Part shown: in pieces, positions 52,810-61,521 of the stretch
Layout: each line of letters opens with the position of its first letter
How positions within the stretch are numbered: the first letter of the stretch is position 1
DNA from: Herbidospora galbida
GTDB taxonomy: Bacteria > Actinomycetota > Actinomycetes > Streptosporangiales > Streptosporangiaceae
DNA length: 64,000 nt
Reading direction: 5' to 3'
Assembly (NCBI RefSeq): GCF_005233835.1
Contig: NZ_SZQA01000005.1
Span: 124,001 to 188,000, forward strand
The notes under the pieces: generated by a model
What the model saw: only the letters and a program-made list of their open reading frames with translations
Told to the model about the DNA's origin: nothing
Database searches by the model: none
Translations under genes and position numbers: made by a program

Positions 52810-53514
52810 TCACGAGAACGGCCCGGAACGCACCAGCTTGGCGGCCACTTCGGGATCGGTCGGGCCGGTGCCGTACGAAGGACAGAGCGCCGCCAGCGGA
52901 CACGCCCCGCAGGCCGGTTTGCGAGCGATGCAGATCCGGCGGCCGTGCCAGATGATGCGGTGGGAGAAGACCGTCCACTCGTTCTTCGGGATGAGCTGCC
53001 CGATCTCCTGCTCGATCTTGACCGGGTCGAGCTCGCCTTCGATCCACCCGAACCGCCGCACCAGCCGCTGGAAGTGCGTGTCGACGGTCAGCCCCGGCAC
53101 GCCGAACGCGTTCCCGAGCACGACGTTGGCCGTCTTGCGCCCCACCCCCGGCAGGGTGACGAGGTCGGCCATCTTGCGCGGCACCTCACCGCCGAACCGG
53201 TCTCTGATCGCGATCGACAGCCCGATGACCGACCTGGTCTTGGCCCGGAAGAACCCGGTCGGCCGCAGGATCGCCTCCATGTCGTCGGGATCGGCGACGG
53301 CCATGTCGTCGGGCGTCGGATATTTGGCGAACAGCGCCGGAGTGGTCAGGTTGACCCGCACGTCGGTCGTCTGCGCCGACAGGACCGTGGCCACGAGCAA
53401 CTGGAACGCGTCGGCGAAGTTGAGCTCGCAGTGGGCGTCGGGATAGGTCTCGGCGAGGATCCGGTTCATCTTCCGGGCCCGCCGCACCAGCCCCAGCCTG
53501 GTCTCAGTCGCCAT
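52810..53514 (-). CDS. nth: endonuclease III
   Basis: 234 aa DNA glycosylase/AP lyase of base-excision repair. The helix-hairpin-helix '[13 protein letters not shown]' with catalytic Lys, the Asp in '[11 protein letters not shown]', and a C-terminal 4Fe-4S loop with Cys-x6-Cys-x2-Cys-x5-Cys ('[17 protein letters not shown]') are intact. ATG 53514 was chosen; a start ten codons earlier lacks support. It is divergent from the secreted protein at 53643. Confidence 0.95.
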   Translation of the reverse strand: MATETRLGLVRRARKMNRILAETYPDAHCELNFADAFQLLVATVLSAQTTDVRVNLTTPALFAKYPTPDDMAVADPDDMEAILRPTGFFRAKTRSVIGLSIAIRDRFGGEVPRKMADLVTLPGVGRKTANVVLGNAFGVPGLTVDTHFQRLVRRFGWIEGELDPVKIEQEIGQLIPKNEWTVFSHRIIWHGRRICIARKPACGACPLAALCPSYGTGPTDPEVAAKLVRSGPFS

Positions 53515-53574
53515 GGCCCAAGAGTAGGGGTGACGGTCGCGCAAGCAACCACTTACTCGACTGCTCGAAAACGG

Positions 53575-53602
53575 TTGAATTGTTATCTATTAGCCCGATT
53601 AT
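53575..53602 (+). promoter_or_regulatory. possible promoter of the secreted-protein gene
   Basis: TTGAAT (53575-53580) and GATTAT (53597-53602) with a 16-bp spacer in an AT-rich island, 40 bp before the ATG at 53643. The best -35/-10 match I noticed in the window. Confidence 0.4.
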
Positions 53603-53642
53603 GGGAGTTTCCTGAGAGGCCTCTGATCCCTGAGAGAGAACG

Positions 53643-54218
53643 ATGCACACGTTGTTAGGAGCCCTCGTGCTCACCGCCGGCCTGGTGGCCGTACCCACCG
53701 CGGCACCCACCGCGGCGCACGCGGATCCCGTGGCCACGGGCCCGTGCTGGGCCGGGTCGTGGACCGTGACCAAGGCGACCGCGAAGGTCGTCGGCAAGAG
53801 GCACCGCTACTTCGTGGAGGGCGGCGCCGGCATCGAGGCGACGTTCACCCGCGACGGCAAGTACGTCGTCGCCCGCTACGACTTCCGCGAATCGGCCCCC
53901 CTGACCGGCGGGGCGACCCTCGCGATGGACGGCGTCGAGACGTTCACCTACACCTTCGGCGGCCATGGGAAGCACACCCACGGCAAGGTCGTCCTCAAGC
54001 CCCGCACCGGTGACTTCGGCGCCACTTTGGAGCGCTCCGGAGGCGGCAAGGGCTTCTCCGGGCTGCTCCGGGAGGCCGTCGCCCACAACGAGGACCTCGG
54101 GGCGATCCCCCGGAAGGGCACCTACACCTGTGTCCCCGACAAGTCGCTGCGCATCTTCACGCACGGCAAGTCGGGCCGGACCGTCATCACGATCCGGTGG
54201 GAGCTCACGCGCTCTTGA
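53643..54218 (+). CDS. secreted protein, beta-rich, unknown function
   Basis: 191 aa. Signal peptide cleaved after Ala-His-Ala27. The mature part is beta-rich with two Cys (Cys35 and one near 159) that could form a disulfide ('GPCWAGSWTV', 'GTYTCVPD'). A central strand pattern ('FTRDGKYVVARYDF', 'FTYTFGGHGKH') recalls lipocalin-like barrels, but I cannot assign a family. A promoter-like pair at 53575 precedes it. It overlaps the convergent monooxygenase by 14 bp. Confidence 0.78.
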   Translation: MHTLLGALVLTAGLVAVPTAAPTAAHADPVATGPCWAGSWTVTKATAKVVGKRHRYFVEGGAGIEATFTRDGKYVVARYDFRESAPLTGGATLAMDGVETFTYTFGGHGKHTHGKVVLKPRTGDFGATLERSGGGKGFSGLLREAVAHNEDLGAIPRKGTYTCVPDKSLRIFTHGKSGRTVITIRWELTRS

Positions 54219-55392
54219 GCCCTTGGACGAGGTGCCCGATCACGTCGCGGGCGTCGTCTTCGATCCCGCAGATGAAGGTCGACCCCCGCCGCCGCAACAC
54301 CGGCAGGCCGAGGGCGTAGAGGCCGTCACCGACCACACCCCCGTCGTGGACCAGCGCCCCCTTCTCGTCGACGACCGGCACGTCCAGCCATGAGTAGTCA
54401 GGACGGAAGCCGGTGGCCCAGACGATCGAACCGATCTCCCCTGACCGCAGATCGAGCCGCCAGCGGGCCGATGCCGGTACGCGAGTGGGCTCGTGCCGTT
54501 CCCCCGGAGCGGTTCCGGCCCACTCGTCGAAGGTGTCGAGCAGACGGTTCAGCTTGAGGTCGGCCAGCGCCGCCACGTTGCGCAGCCCTCCCGAGAACAG
54601 GGCCGCGCCGTCGCGGATGGTGGACAGCCGGCCGACCAGCTCCACCCCCATCGAGGTCAGCGCGTTCAGGTCGAGCGTCGACCCCGCGACGAGCTGGGGC
54701 GACGGCAGCCGCCGCGCCCGGGTCAGGTCGTCGAGTTCGTCGTAGCGCTGCGCCCAAACGCCCGCGTGGTGCATCCACCAGAGGACGTCGCGGTCCCGGT
54801 AGACGCGCGGCATCCGCACGTGCTCGCCGGCCGAGAGCACGACCGGGCGGCCCGATCGCTGGATCTCGGCCGCGAGTTGCACGCCCGTCGCCGACGCGCC
54901 CACGACGAGCACGCCGCCGTCCGGCAACCGGGAGGGGTTCCGGTAGTCGAACGGGGTGACCTGCTCGACGCGCGCCGGGACATCGAAGGCCGGCATGACG
55001 GGACGGTTGCAGGCGCCGCTCGCGATGACGACCGTCCGGGCCCGGATCGGGCCCTCGCTCGTCGTCAGCGTGTAGCCCTCGGGTGAGCGCCGCACCGATG
55101 TGACGTTCACACCGGTGCGGACCGGGACGTCCTTGGCGGACCGTTCCAGAAGGTCGACGACTTCGCCCATGTCGGCGTAGCCGTCGGGGTCGGGGCCTTC
55201 GTAGGCCGCGCCGGGGAGGCGGCTCAGCCAGTTGGGGGTCAGCAGCCGCAGCGAGTCCCACCGCTCGTGCCGCCAGGAGTTGGCGACCTCGCCGCGCTCC
55301 AGCACCACGTGGTCGACCGAGGCGGCGGTCAGGAAATGGCTGGCCGCGAGGCCGGCGTGACCTGCCCCGATGACGGCTGTGGTGACGTACAC
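54205..55392 (-). CDS. flavin-dependent monooxygenase/NAD(P)-binding oxidoreductase
   Basis: 395 aa. FAD motif 'VIGAGHAGLAASHFL' at the N-terminus and NADP motif 'VVGASATGVQLAAEI' near residue 170; 'SIVWATGFRPDYSWLDVP' is the ATG-containing motif of group-B monooxygenases. Probably oxygenates a small molecule with FAD/NADPH; substrate unknown. The GTG start has GAGG six bases upstream and is only 8 bp beyond the OsmC stop, so both form an operon read from 55940. Confidence 0.9.
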   Translation of the reverse strand: MYVTTAVIGAGHAGLAASHFLTAASVDHVVLERGEVANSWRHERWDSLRLLTPNWLSRLPGAAYEGPDPDGYADMGEVVDLLERSAKDVPVRTGVNVTSVRRSPEGYTLTTSEGPIRARTVVIASGACNRPVMPAFDVPARVEQVTPFDYRNPSRLPDGGVLVVGASATGVQLAAEIQRSGRPVVLSAGEHVRMPRVYRDRDVLWWMHHAGVWAQRYDELDDLTRARRLPSPQLVAGSTLDLNALTSMGVELVGRLSTIRDGAALFSGGLRNVAALADLKLNRLLDTFDEWAGTAPGERHEPTRVPASARWRLDLRSGEIGSIVWATGFRPDYSWLDVPVVDEKGALVHDGGVVGDGLYALGLPVLRRRGSTFICGIEDDARDVIGHLVQGLKSA

Positions 55393-55400
55393 GACGGACC

Positions 55401-55940
55401 TCAGGCGACTTCGACGGTGACGTTGGTGGGGTTGGTCAGCGCGTCGAAGACGGCCGAGCGCTTCTGCGACTGGGCGACCAGGGCCTCGATGTCGGCCGGC
55501 GAGGCGTCGGCGTCGATCGTGAAGACCACCTTGATGTCGTTGAAGCCGTTGCGGACGTCGGGGTCGGCGCCGAGGATGCCGCGGATGTCGTGACCGCCCT
55601 CGACGGAGGCCTCGACGGAGTTGAGCTTGATGCCGCGGTTCTGCGCGACCGAGGCGACACCCGCGGTCAGGCAGCCGGCCAGGCCGACGAGCAGGTACTC
55701 GATCGGGGTGATGCCGTTGTCTTCCGCCGCGAAGATGGCGGGGTGGTCTGCCTCGAAGACCGACTCGTTCTTGTGGCTCTGCTCCTGGCCCAGGCCGAAG
55801 AACTTCTCGATCTTGGTGGTGCTGTGGACGCCGTGCTGCCACTTCGAGCTGGCCCGCCAGGTGAACTGCGCGGCCTCGGGCGCGCCCTTCAGAACCTCAC
55901 GAGCGTCCAGCAGGGCCTGGACGTTCACTCCGTTCGACAT
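55401..55940 (-). CDS. OsmC/Ohr-type protein
   Basis: 179 aa. OsmC fold with the conserved core 'GITPIEYLLVGLAGCLTAG' (Cys in a Gly-Cys context). A second catalytic Cys as in Ohr/OsmC peroxidases (N-terminal part) is not apparent, so peroxide reduction is uncertain. ATG with GAGGGG four bases upstream. It is first in an operon with the monooxygenase and divergent from metX with only 25 bp between starts. Confidence 0.88.
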   Translation of the reverse strand: MSNGVNVQALLDAREVLKGAPEAAQFTWRASSKWQHGVHSTTKIEKFFGLGQEQSHKNESVFEADHPAIFAAEDNGITPIEYLLVGLAGCLTAGVASVAQNRGIKLNSVEASVEGGHDIRGILGADPDVRNGFNDIKVVFTIDADASPADIEALVAQSQKRSAVFDALTNPTNVTVEVA

Positions 55941-55965
55941 GATCCCCTCATTTCCTACAGGTTAA

Positions 55966-57171
55966 ATGAACAATACAATGAAACCCATGGGCTCCATAGG
56001 TTTCGTTGAAACTCAGTACCTCGACCTGCACGGTCCGATACGCCTCGACAGCGGGCGAGAGCTGCGCGACGTCCGCGTGGCCTACGAGACCTACGGCACC
56101 CTCTCCCCCGAGCGCGACAACGTCATACTCGTCTGCCACGCCCTGAGCGGCAATGCCCATGCGGCCGGTTCCGCGAAGACCGCCCCCGAGGCGAGCGCCC
56201 GCGACGGCTTCGGAGCCGAAGACCGCGACGGCGCGCAGGGGAAAGGGCTGGGTTGGTGGGACGGGATGATCGGGCCCGGAAAGGCTTTCGACACCGACCA
56301 ATACTTCGTCGTCTGCACCAACCTTCTCGGCGGCTGCAACGGCACGACAGGCCCTTCCACCATTGATTCCGCCACCGGCCGCCCCTACGGGCCGGACTTC
56401 CCGGTGGTCACGGTGGCCGATATGGTCCGCACCGAACGCGCCTTCCTCGACGCGCTCGGAATCGAGCGGCTCGCGGTCGTCGCGGGGGGTTCGCTGGGCG
56501 GGATGCAGGCCCTCGAATGGGCGGTCCAGTACCCCGGTCAGGTCGACTCCATAGTGGTCATCGCCTCCACCCACGCCCTCCACCCGCAGGGATTGGCGTG
56601 GAACGCGATCGCCCGCGAGTCCATCATGCGCGACCCCGACTGGCAGGGCGGCCACTACTACGGCACCGGCCGCAAGCCCGACGCCGGCATGGGCGTGGCT
56701 CGCATGGTCGGCCACGTGACCTACCTGTCCGGCCCGGCCCTCACCGACAAGTTCGGCCGCCGCCTCCAGTTCGCCGACGACATCCGGCACACGATCGTCG
56801 AGCCCGAGTTCGAGGTCGAGAGCTACCTGCGCCACCAGGCCGACTCGTTCGTGAAGCGGTTCGACGCCAACAGCTACCTCTACATCTCCCGCGCGCTGAC
56901 CTACTTCGACCTGGCCAGGGAGCACGGCGGCGGTTCGCTGGAGAAGGCGCTGGAGAACGTCAAGGCGCGCACGCTGCTTATCTCCTTCAGCTCCGACTGG
57001 CTCTATCCGCCGGAGGCGTCGGACGAGATCGCCGCCGCCCTGACTAATCTGGGCAAACCGGTGGAGAACCACCTCATCGACGCGCCGTACGGCCACGACT
57101 GCTTCCTGCTGGAGGAAGCACGGCAGACCCCTCTCATCCGTGATTTCTTGTCGAGGAAGATGGCTTCGTGA
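55966..57171 (+). CDS. metX: homoserine O-acetyltransferase
   Basis: 401 aa alpha/beta hydrolase-fold enzyme; acetylates (or succinylates) homoserine in methionine synthesis. Nucleophile Ser in 'GGSLGGMQALEW', Asp in 'SFSSDWLYPP', His in 'YGHDCFLLE', and 'CNGTTGP' as in MetX. The start is uncertain among ATG 55966, 55978 and 55987; the first has AGG four bases upstream. The last 4 bp overlap the GTG of metY, so acetylhomoserine is passed to a co-translated enzyme. Confidence 0.95.
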   Translation: MNNTMKPMGSIGFVETQYLDLHGPIRLDSGRELRDVRVAYETYGTLSPERDNVILVCHALSGNAHAAGSAKTAPEASARDGFGAEDRDGAQGKGLGWWDGMIGPGKAFDTDQYFVVCTNLLGGCNGTTGPSTIDSATGRPYGPDFPVVTVADMVRTERAFLDALGIERLAVVAGGSLGGMQALEWAVQYPGQVDSIVVIASTHALHPQGLAWNAIARESIMRDPDWQGGHYYGTGRKPDAGMGVARMVGHVTYLSGPALTDKFGRRLQFADDIRHTIVEPEFEVESYLRHQADSFVKRFDANSYLYISRALTYFDLAREHGGGSLEKALENVKARTLLISFSSDWLYPPEASDEIAAALTNLGKPVENHLIDAPYGHDCFLLEEARQTPLIRDFLSRKMAS

Positions 57172-58490
57172 GCGACAGACCATTTCGTACCGAAGAAGCC
57201 CGGGAGTTCGGGTTCGAGACCCGCCAGCTCCACGCCGGTCAGCGGCCCGATCCGAACACCGGCGCCCGCGCGGTGCCCATCTTCCAGACCACCAGCTACG
57301 TCTTCGAAGACCCCGAGTCGGCGGCGGCCTACTTCAACCTCCAGGAATACGGCAACACCTACTCCCGGATCATGAACCCGACCACGGCGGTGTTCGAGGA
57401 GCGGGTCGCCAACCTGGAGGGCGGCACCGGCGCGGTGGCGTTCGCCAGCGGCATCGCCGCCCAGGCCGCGGCGCTGTTCACGCTGCTGGAGCCGGGCGAC
57501 CACGTGGTGTCCTCCTCGGCCCTCTACGGCGGCACGGTCAACCAGCTCAAGCACCTGTTCCGCAAGATGAACGTCGAGCTGACCTGGGTCGACCCCGACG
57601 ACCCAGAGGCCTGGCGCGGCGCGGTCAAGGCGAACACCAAGGCGTTCTACGGCGAGACGATCGGCAACCCGGGCGGCAACGTCCTCGACATCGAGACCGT
57701 CGCCACGATCGCCCACGAGCACGGCCTGCCGCTGATCGTCGACAACACCTTCGCCACGCCCTACCTGTGCCGGCCGATCGAGTGGGGCGCCGACATCGTC
57801 GTCCACTCGGCGACGAAGTTCATCGGCGGCCACGGCACCAGCATCGGCGGCGTGGTCGTCGAGGCGGGCACGTTCGACTGGTCGAACGGCCGCTTCCCGG
57901 TGATCGCCGACCCGTCCCCGGCCTACCACGGCCTGAAGTTCCACGAGACCTTCGGCGAGTACGGCTACCTGATGAAGCTGCGCGCCGAGACCCTGCGCGA
58001 CCTGGGCGCGGCGATGTCGCCGTTCAACGCCTTCCTGTTCCTCCAGGGCCTCGAGACGCTGTCGCTGCGCATGGACCGCCATGTCGAGAACGCCCGTCAG
58101 GTGGCCGAGTTCCTGGCCGCCCACGACCTGGCCTCCAACGTGACCTACCCCGGCCTGGCCGGCAGCAAGTACAAGCCGCTGGTCGAGAAGTACCTCCCGC
58201 TCGGCGCGGGCGCGGTGTTCTCCTTCGAGTGCGCCGGCGGCCGTGAGGGCGGCCAGTCGTTCATCCGCGGTACGTCGATCTGGTCGCACCTCGCGAACGT
58301 GGGCGACGCCAAGAGCCTGATCATCCACCCGGCCTCCACCACCCACCGCCAGCTCGGCGACGCCGAACTGGCCGCCACCGGGGTGGGCGCCGGCACGATC
58401 CGCCTGTCGGTCGGCACCGAGTCGGTGGCCGACCTGATCTGGGACCTGGAGCAGGGGTTCGCCCACGTCGAGAAAGGCCTGAGCGCGTGA
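57168..58490 (+). CDS. metY: O-acetylhomoserine sulfhydrylase
   Basis: 440 aa Cys/Met metabolism PLP enzyme. PLP Lys in 'SATKFIGGHG', Tyr and Arg in 'NTYSRIMNPTTAVFEERVA', and the long C-terminal region of the bifunctional O-acetylhomoserine/O-acetylserine type. Makes homocysteine directly from acetylhomoserine and sulfide. The GTG start overlaps metX by 4 bp, and the end overlaps the CoA-binding gene by 4 bp. Confidence 0.96.
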   Translation: MSDRPFRTEEAREFGFETRQLHAGQRPDPNTGARAVPIFQTTSYVFEDPESAAAYFNLQEYGNTYSRIMNPTTAVFEERVANLEGGTGAVAFASGIAAQAAALFTLLEPGDHVVSSSALYGGTVNQLKHLFRKMNVELTWVDPDDPEAWRGAVKANTKAFYGETIGNPGGNVLDIETVATIAHEHGLPLIVDNTFATPYLCRPIEWGADIVVHSATKFIGGHGTSIGGVVVEAGTFDWSNGRFPVIADPSPAYHGLKFHETFGEYGYLMKLRAETLRDLGAAMSPFNAFLFLQGLETLSLRMDRHVENARQVAEFLAAHDLASNVTYPGLAGSKYKPLVEKYLPLGAGAVFSFECAGGREGGQSFIRGTSIWSHLANVGDAKSLIIHPASTTHRQLGDAELAATGVGAGTIRLSVGTESVADLIWDLEQGFAHVEKGLSA

Positions 58491-58957
58491 GGTACCAGGA
58501 GCCGCAGGACATCCAGCGGGTGGTCAACACCGCCCGGAGCGTCGCAGTGGTCGGCCTGTCGGGCAACGAGCTGCGGGCCAGCAACTTCGTCGGGTTCTAC
58601 CTCAAGCGCCACGGCTTCAAGGTCTTCCCCGTGAACCCGCGCGAGAAGGAGATCCTCGGCGAGACCTCCTACCCGAGCCTCGCCGACATCCCCGAGCCGG
58701 TCGACGTCGTGAACGTCTTCCGCGCGCCCGACGCCGTCCCCGGCATCGCCCGTGAGGCGGTCGCGATCGGCGCCAAGGCGCTGTGGCTGCAGTTCGGCGT
58801 GATCAGCGAGGAGGGCGCCCGGATCGCCGAAGAGGGCGGCCTCACCGTGATCATGGATCGCTGCATGAAGATCGAGCACGCCCGCTACCTGGGCCGCATG
58901 CACTGGCTGGGCTTCAACACCGGGCGGATCACCTCGGTCCGCACCGGCATCCACTAA
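58487..58957 (+). CDS. CoA-binding domain protein (YccU-like)
   Basis: 156 aa single CoA_binding Rossmann domain: 'VAVVGLSGNELRASNFVGFYLKR', 'VFPVNPREKEILG', 'ALWLQFGVISEEGA' and the C-terminal 'VIMDRCMKIEHARYL'. Function unknown; family members bind CoA. Third gene of the metX-metY unit by 4-bp overlap, which hints at a link to sulfur or CoA-thioester metabolism. Convergent with the prenyl synthase, overlapping it by 4 bp. Confidence 0.9.
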   Translation: MRYQEPQDIQRVVNTARSVAVVGLSGNELRASNFVGFYLKRHGFKVFPVNPREKEILGETSYPSLADIPEPVDVVNVFRAPDAVPGIAREAVAIGAKALWLQFGVISEEGARIAEEGGLTVIMDRCMKIEHARYLGRMHWLGFNTGRITSVRTGIH

Positions 58958-59880
58958 CGTTCGCGGCCGACGCTGAGATTGGCCAGCAGACGCAGCTCCG
59001 GGGTGGCCCCGTGGCCGAGCGCCGCGAAAGCGAGCTCGACCTGACGGTCGGCCTCCCGGAGCGCCCACTGCCGGGCGCCCGTCTGTTCAACGAGGTCGGC
59101 CTGCGTCTCGGGGTCGGCGTCGGGCGATTCGGCCAGGCGGGCGGCGGCGGGCGTACCCGACTCCAGAGCGGCGACCACCGGCAGGGACTTGCGGCGGCAC
59201 GCCAGGTCGGGAAGCAGGCTCCGCAGGTCGTCGGTGAGCCGGAAGGCCAGGCCGAGGCGGGTGCCGAACTCCCGGAAGACCTTCGTGTCGCACGCGCCCC
59301 CGGCCAGGGCCCCGAGCTCGCAGGCGGCACCGAGGAGGGCGCCGGTCTTGTTCCCGGCCACCGTCATGGCCTCGCTCAGGCTGACCGAGGGCCGGTTCAC
59401 GAAGGCCATGTCGGTGGCCTGACCGTGGCACAGGTCGAGCAGCGCGTCGGCGAGAATGCGCACCCCCGGCGGCCCGACCAGCGACATCGCCACCGCCAGC
59501 AGGGCGTCGCCGGTCAACAGCGCCTCGCTGAGGCCGAAGACGGTCCAGGCGGCCGGGCGCATGCGCCGGACGTCGTCGCCGCCGATCACATCGTCGTGGA
59601 GCAGCGAGAAGTCGTTGACCAGCTCGGTCGCGACCGCCATCGGCACCGCGTCGGCCGCCTGGCCTCCCACGGCCCGCGTGCAGGCCAGCGTCAGCGCGGG
59701 CCGGACGAACCGGCCCTGACCGCCGAGGAGCTCATGGCCCTGCTCGTCCCACCAGCCGATGTGGTAGCCCGCGACATGCCGCAGCTCTGGGGAGAGGCGG
59801 TCGATCGCGGCCCGGTGGGCGGGTTCGATCAGTTCCCGGGTCGCGTGGAGGACCTCGCGCACGGTCATCGAGTCGGTCAC
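58954..59880 (-). CDS. polyprenyl synthetase with altered Asp-rich motifs
   Basis: 308 aa trans-isoprenyl diphosphate synthase fold: 'GGQGRFVRPALTLA', first Asp motif Asp96-Asp97-Val-Ile-Gly-Gly-Asp102-Asp103-Val-Arg-Arg, 'CHGQATDM', 'NKTGALLGA' and second motif 'RLTDDLRSLLPDLACRRKS'. The first motif has Gly where DDxxD has its last Asp but Asp at 102; the second reads DDLRS, also without the last Asp, and the loop before the Arg-Lys-Ser stretch is shortened. It may make unusual chain lengths or be a cyclase-type derivative. Neighbours give no terpene pathway. Confidence 0.82.
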   Translation of the reverse strand: MTDSMTVREVLHATRELIEPAHRAAIDRLSPELRHVAGYHIGWWDEQGHELLGGQGRFVRPALTLACTRAVGGQAADAVPMAVATELVNDFSLLHDDVIGGDDVRRMRPAAWTVFGLSEALLTGDALLAVAMSLVGPPGVRILADALLDLCHGQATDMAFVNRPSVSLSEAMTVAGNKTGALLGAACELGALAGGACDTKVFREFGTRLGLAFRLTDDLRSLLPDLACRRKSLPVVAALESGTPAAARLAESPDADPETQADLVEQTGARQWALREADRQVELAFAALGHGATPELRLLANLSVGRER

Positions 59881-59904
59881 CCGGCTACCGATACACGACC
59901 GGCC

Positions 59905-60798
59905 TCACGCCGCCGCGTCGCCATCGGGGCTCGTGGACAACGCTTGACCCAGAGGATCACGCTCCTGGGCGGTGGCGTCGTCGCGGTCGGTGGAACGGCT
60001 CAGTTCCTCGTACGCCGCATCGCGCTCCGCGGTGGTCCGCGCGGCGTACCGGGCGCCGTTGAGGGCGTCGGAGCCGAGGAGCAGCCGGATCGGCGGCTCG
60101 TCCATCTCGACGAGCTGGACGATCACCTGGGCGACCTTGGCCGGGTCGCCGAGAGGCTTGTGCCCGGCGTGCCGCAGCCGCTCGACGATCGCGCCGACGC
60201 TCTGCCGGTAGGGCTCGGAGATCGGCGGGATGGCCATCGACGCGCCGCCCCAGTCGGTGACCATGCCGCCCGGCTCGATCGTGGTGACCCTGACGCCGAG
60301 GGGCGCGAGTTCCTGCGAGATGACCTCGGTGAAGCCGTTCACGGCCCACTTGGAGGCCTGGTAGGCCGACAGGCCGGGCACGCCGAGCCTGCCGCCGATC
60401 GAGGAGACGTTGATCAGTGAGCCGCGCCCCCGTTCCCGCAGGATGGGCACGACCGACCTGGTCACGTTGATGACGCCGAAGAAGTTGGTCTCGACCTGGG
60501 CCCGGAAGTTGTCGGCCGGGGTGTCCTCGAACGCCGACGTGTCGGCCCAGCCGGCGTTGTTGACCACGACGTCGAGGCTGCCGAACGCCTTCACGGCGGC
60601 GGCCACGGCGTCGTCGACCGCCTGGGGGTCGGTCACGTCGAGGGGGAGGGCCAGGACGCGATCGCCGTACTTGGCGGCGAGGTCGTCGAGCTGGGCGGGG
60701 TTGCGGGCGGTGGCGGCGACACTGTCGCCGCGTTCGAGGGCGGCCAGGACGATCTCGCGGCCGAGACCCCTGGAGCTGCCGGTGATGAACCAGATCAT
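59905..60798 (-). CDS. SDR family oxidoreductase
   Basis: 297 aa classical SDR: 'TGSSRGLGREI', 'NNAGWAD', 'INVSSIGG', Tyr-x3-Lys in 'YQASKWAVNG'. Likely NAD(P)-dependent carbonyl reductase of a small molecule. AAGGAG seven bases before the ATG. It is divergent from the TetR gene at 60890; two CTAAC/GTTAG palindromes lie between them, so it is the probable target of that repressor. Confidence 0.92.
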   Translation of the reverse strand: MIWFITGSSRGLGREIVLAALERGDSVAATARNPAQLDDLAAKYGDRVLALPLDVTDPQAVDDAVAAAVKAFGSLDVVVNNAGWADTSAFEDTPADNFRAQVETNFFGVINVTRSVVPILRERGRGSLINVSSIGGRLGVPGLSAYQASKWAVNGFTEVISQELAPLGVRVTTIEPGGMVTDWGGASMAIPPISEPYRQSVGAIVERLRHAGHKPLGDPAKVAQVIVQLVEMDEPPIRLLLGSDALNGARYAARTTAERDAAYEELSRSTDRDDATAQERDPLGQALSTSPDGDAAA

Positions 60799-60813
60799 GT
60801 TCGACTCCTTCTG

Positions 60814-60873
60814 ACTAACTGGTTAGTTGAAACGCTAGGCAAGGGTCGGCGGAGTTGTCAACTAACCGGTTAG
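60814..60873. promoter_or_regulatory. paired palindromic operators of the TetR regulator
   Basis: ACTAAC-TG-GTTAGT (60814-60827) and the perfect palindrome CTAACCGGTTAG (60862-60873) share CTAAC..GTTAG arms, centres 47 bp apart in the 91-bp divergent region. The second overlaps the start-proximal promoter of the TetR gene. Confidence 0.75.
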
Positions 60874-60889
60874 AAAATAGTCTTGGGGT

Positions 60890-61480
60890 ATGCCTGGGAA
60901 AGCCGACGCCACCCGACAGCGCCTGCTCGACGCCGCGCTGGAGGAGTTCGCCGAATACGGCATCGCCGGGGCCAGGGTCGACCGCGTCGCGGCGGTGGCC
61001 GGCACCAACAAGGCGCAGATCTACCACTACTTCGGCAGCAAGGATCAGCTCTTCGACGCCGTCTTCAACCGGATCATCGAGCGGATCGTGCGGGAGACCC
61101 CGATCGACCCCCGCGACCTGCCGGGGTATGCCGCCGCCCTGGCCAGAGGCTATGAGGCCCATCCCCAGGTGATGCGGCTGGCGACCTGGCAGCGCCTGGA
61201 GCGCGCCGACGACCCGCCGGCGCCGCTGGCCGTCGAGAGCATGACCCACAAGGCCGAGGCGATAGCCAAGGCGCAGGCCGAGGGCGTCCTGCCCGCCGAC
61301 TTCCCGCCGGGTGTCCTCCTGAGCCTGGTGCTCCATCTCGCCTCGGTATGGACGGCGGTCAGCCCCGAATCCGCCGCCCTGGTCGACTCCACGACCCCCG
61401 ACGAGCGCGCCCGCTACGTCGAAGCGGCGGTCCGACGTCTGCTTTCTGGTGGTCCAGGTGATACAGAAGGCAGGGCATAG
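60890..61480 (+). CDS. TetR/AcrR family regulator
   Basis: 196 aa. HTH at about 8-55 ('RQRLLDAALEEFAEYGIAGARVDRVAAVAGTNKAQIYHYFGSKDQLFDAV' in parts), helical ligand domain after it. It almost certainly represses the divergent SDR gene and itself through the palindromes at 60814-60873; the inducer is probably the SDR substrate. The ATG has no good Shine-Dalgarno and may have a very short leader. The crp gene starts 41 bp later in the same direction. Confidence 0.91.
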   Translation: MPGKADATRQRLLDAALEEFAEYGIAGARVDRVAAVAGTNKAQIYHYFGSKDQLFDAVFNRIIERIVRETPIDPRDLPGYAAALARGYEAHPQVMRLATWQRLERADDPPAPLAVESMTHKAEAIAKAQAEGVLPADFPPGVLLSLVLHLASVWTAVSPESAALVDSTTPDERARYVEAAVRRLLSGGPGDTEGRA

Positions 61481-61521
61481 GCCACAATGGCTACGATCGC
61501 GAATGAAGTTGGGAGGCAGGC

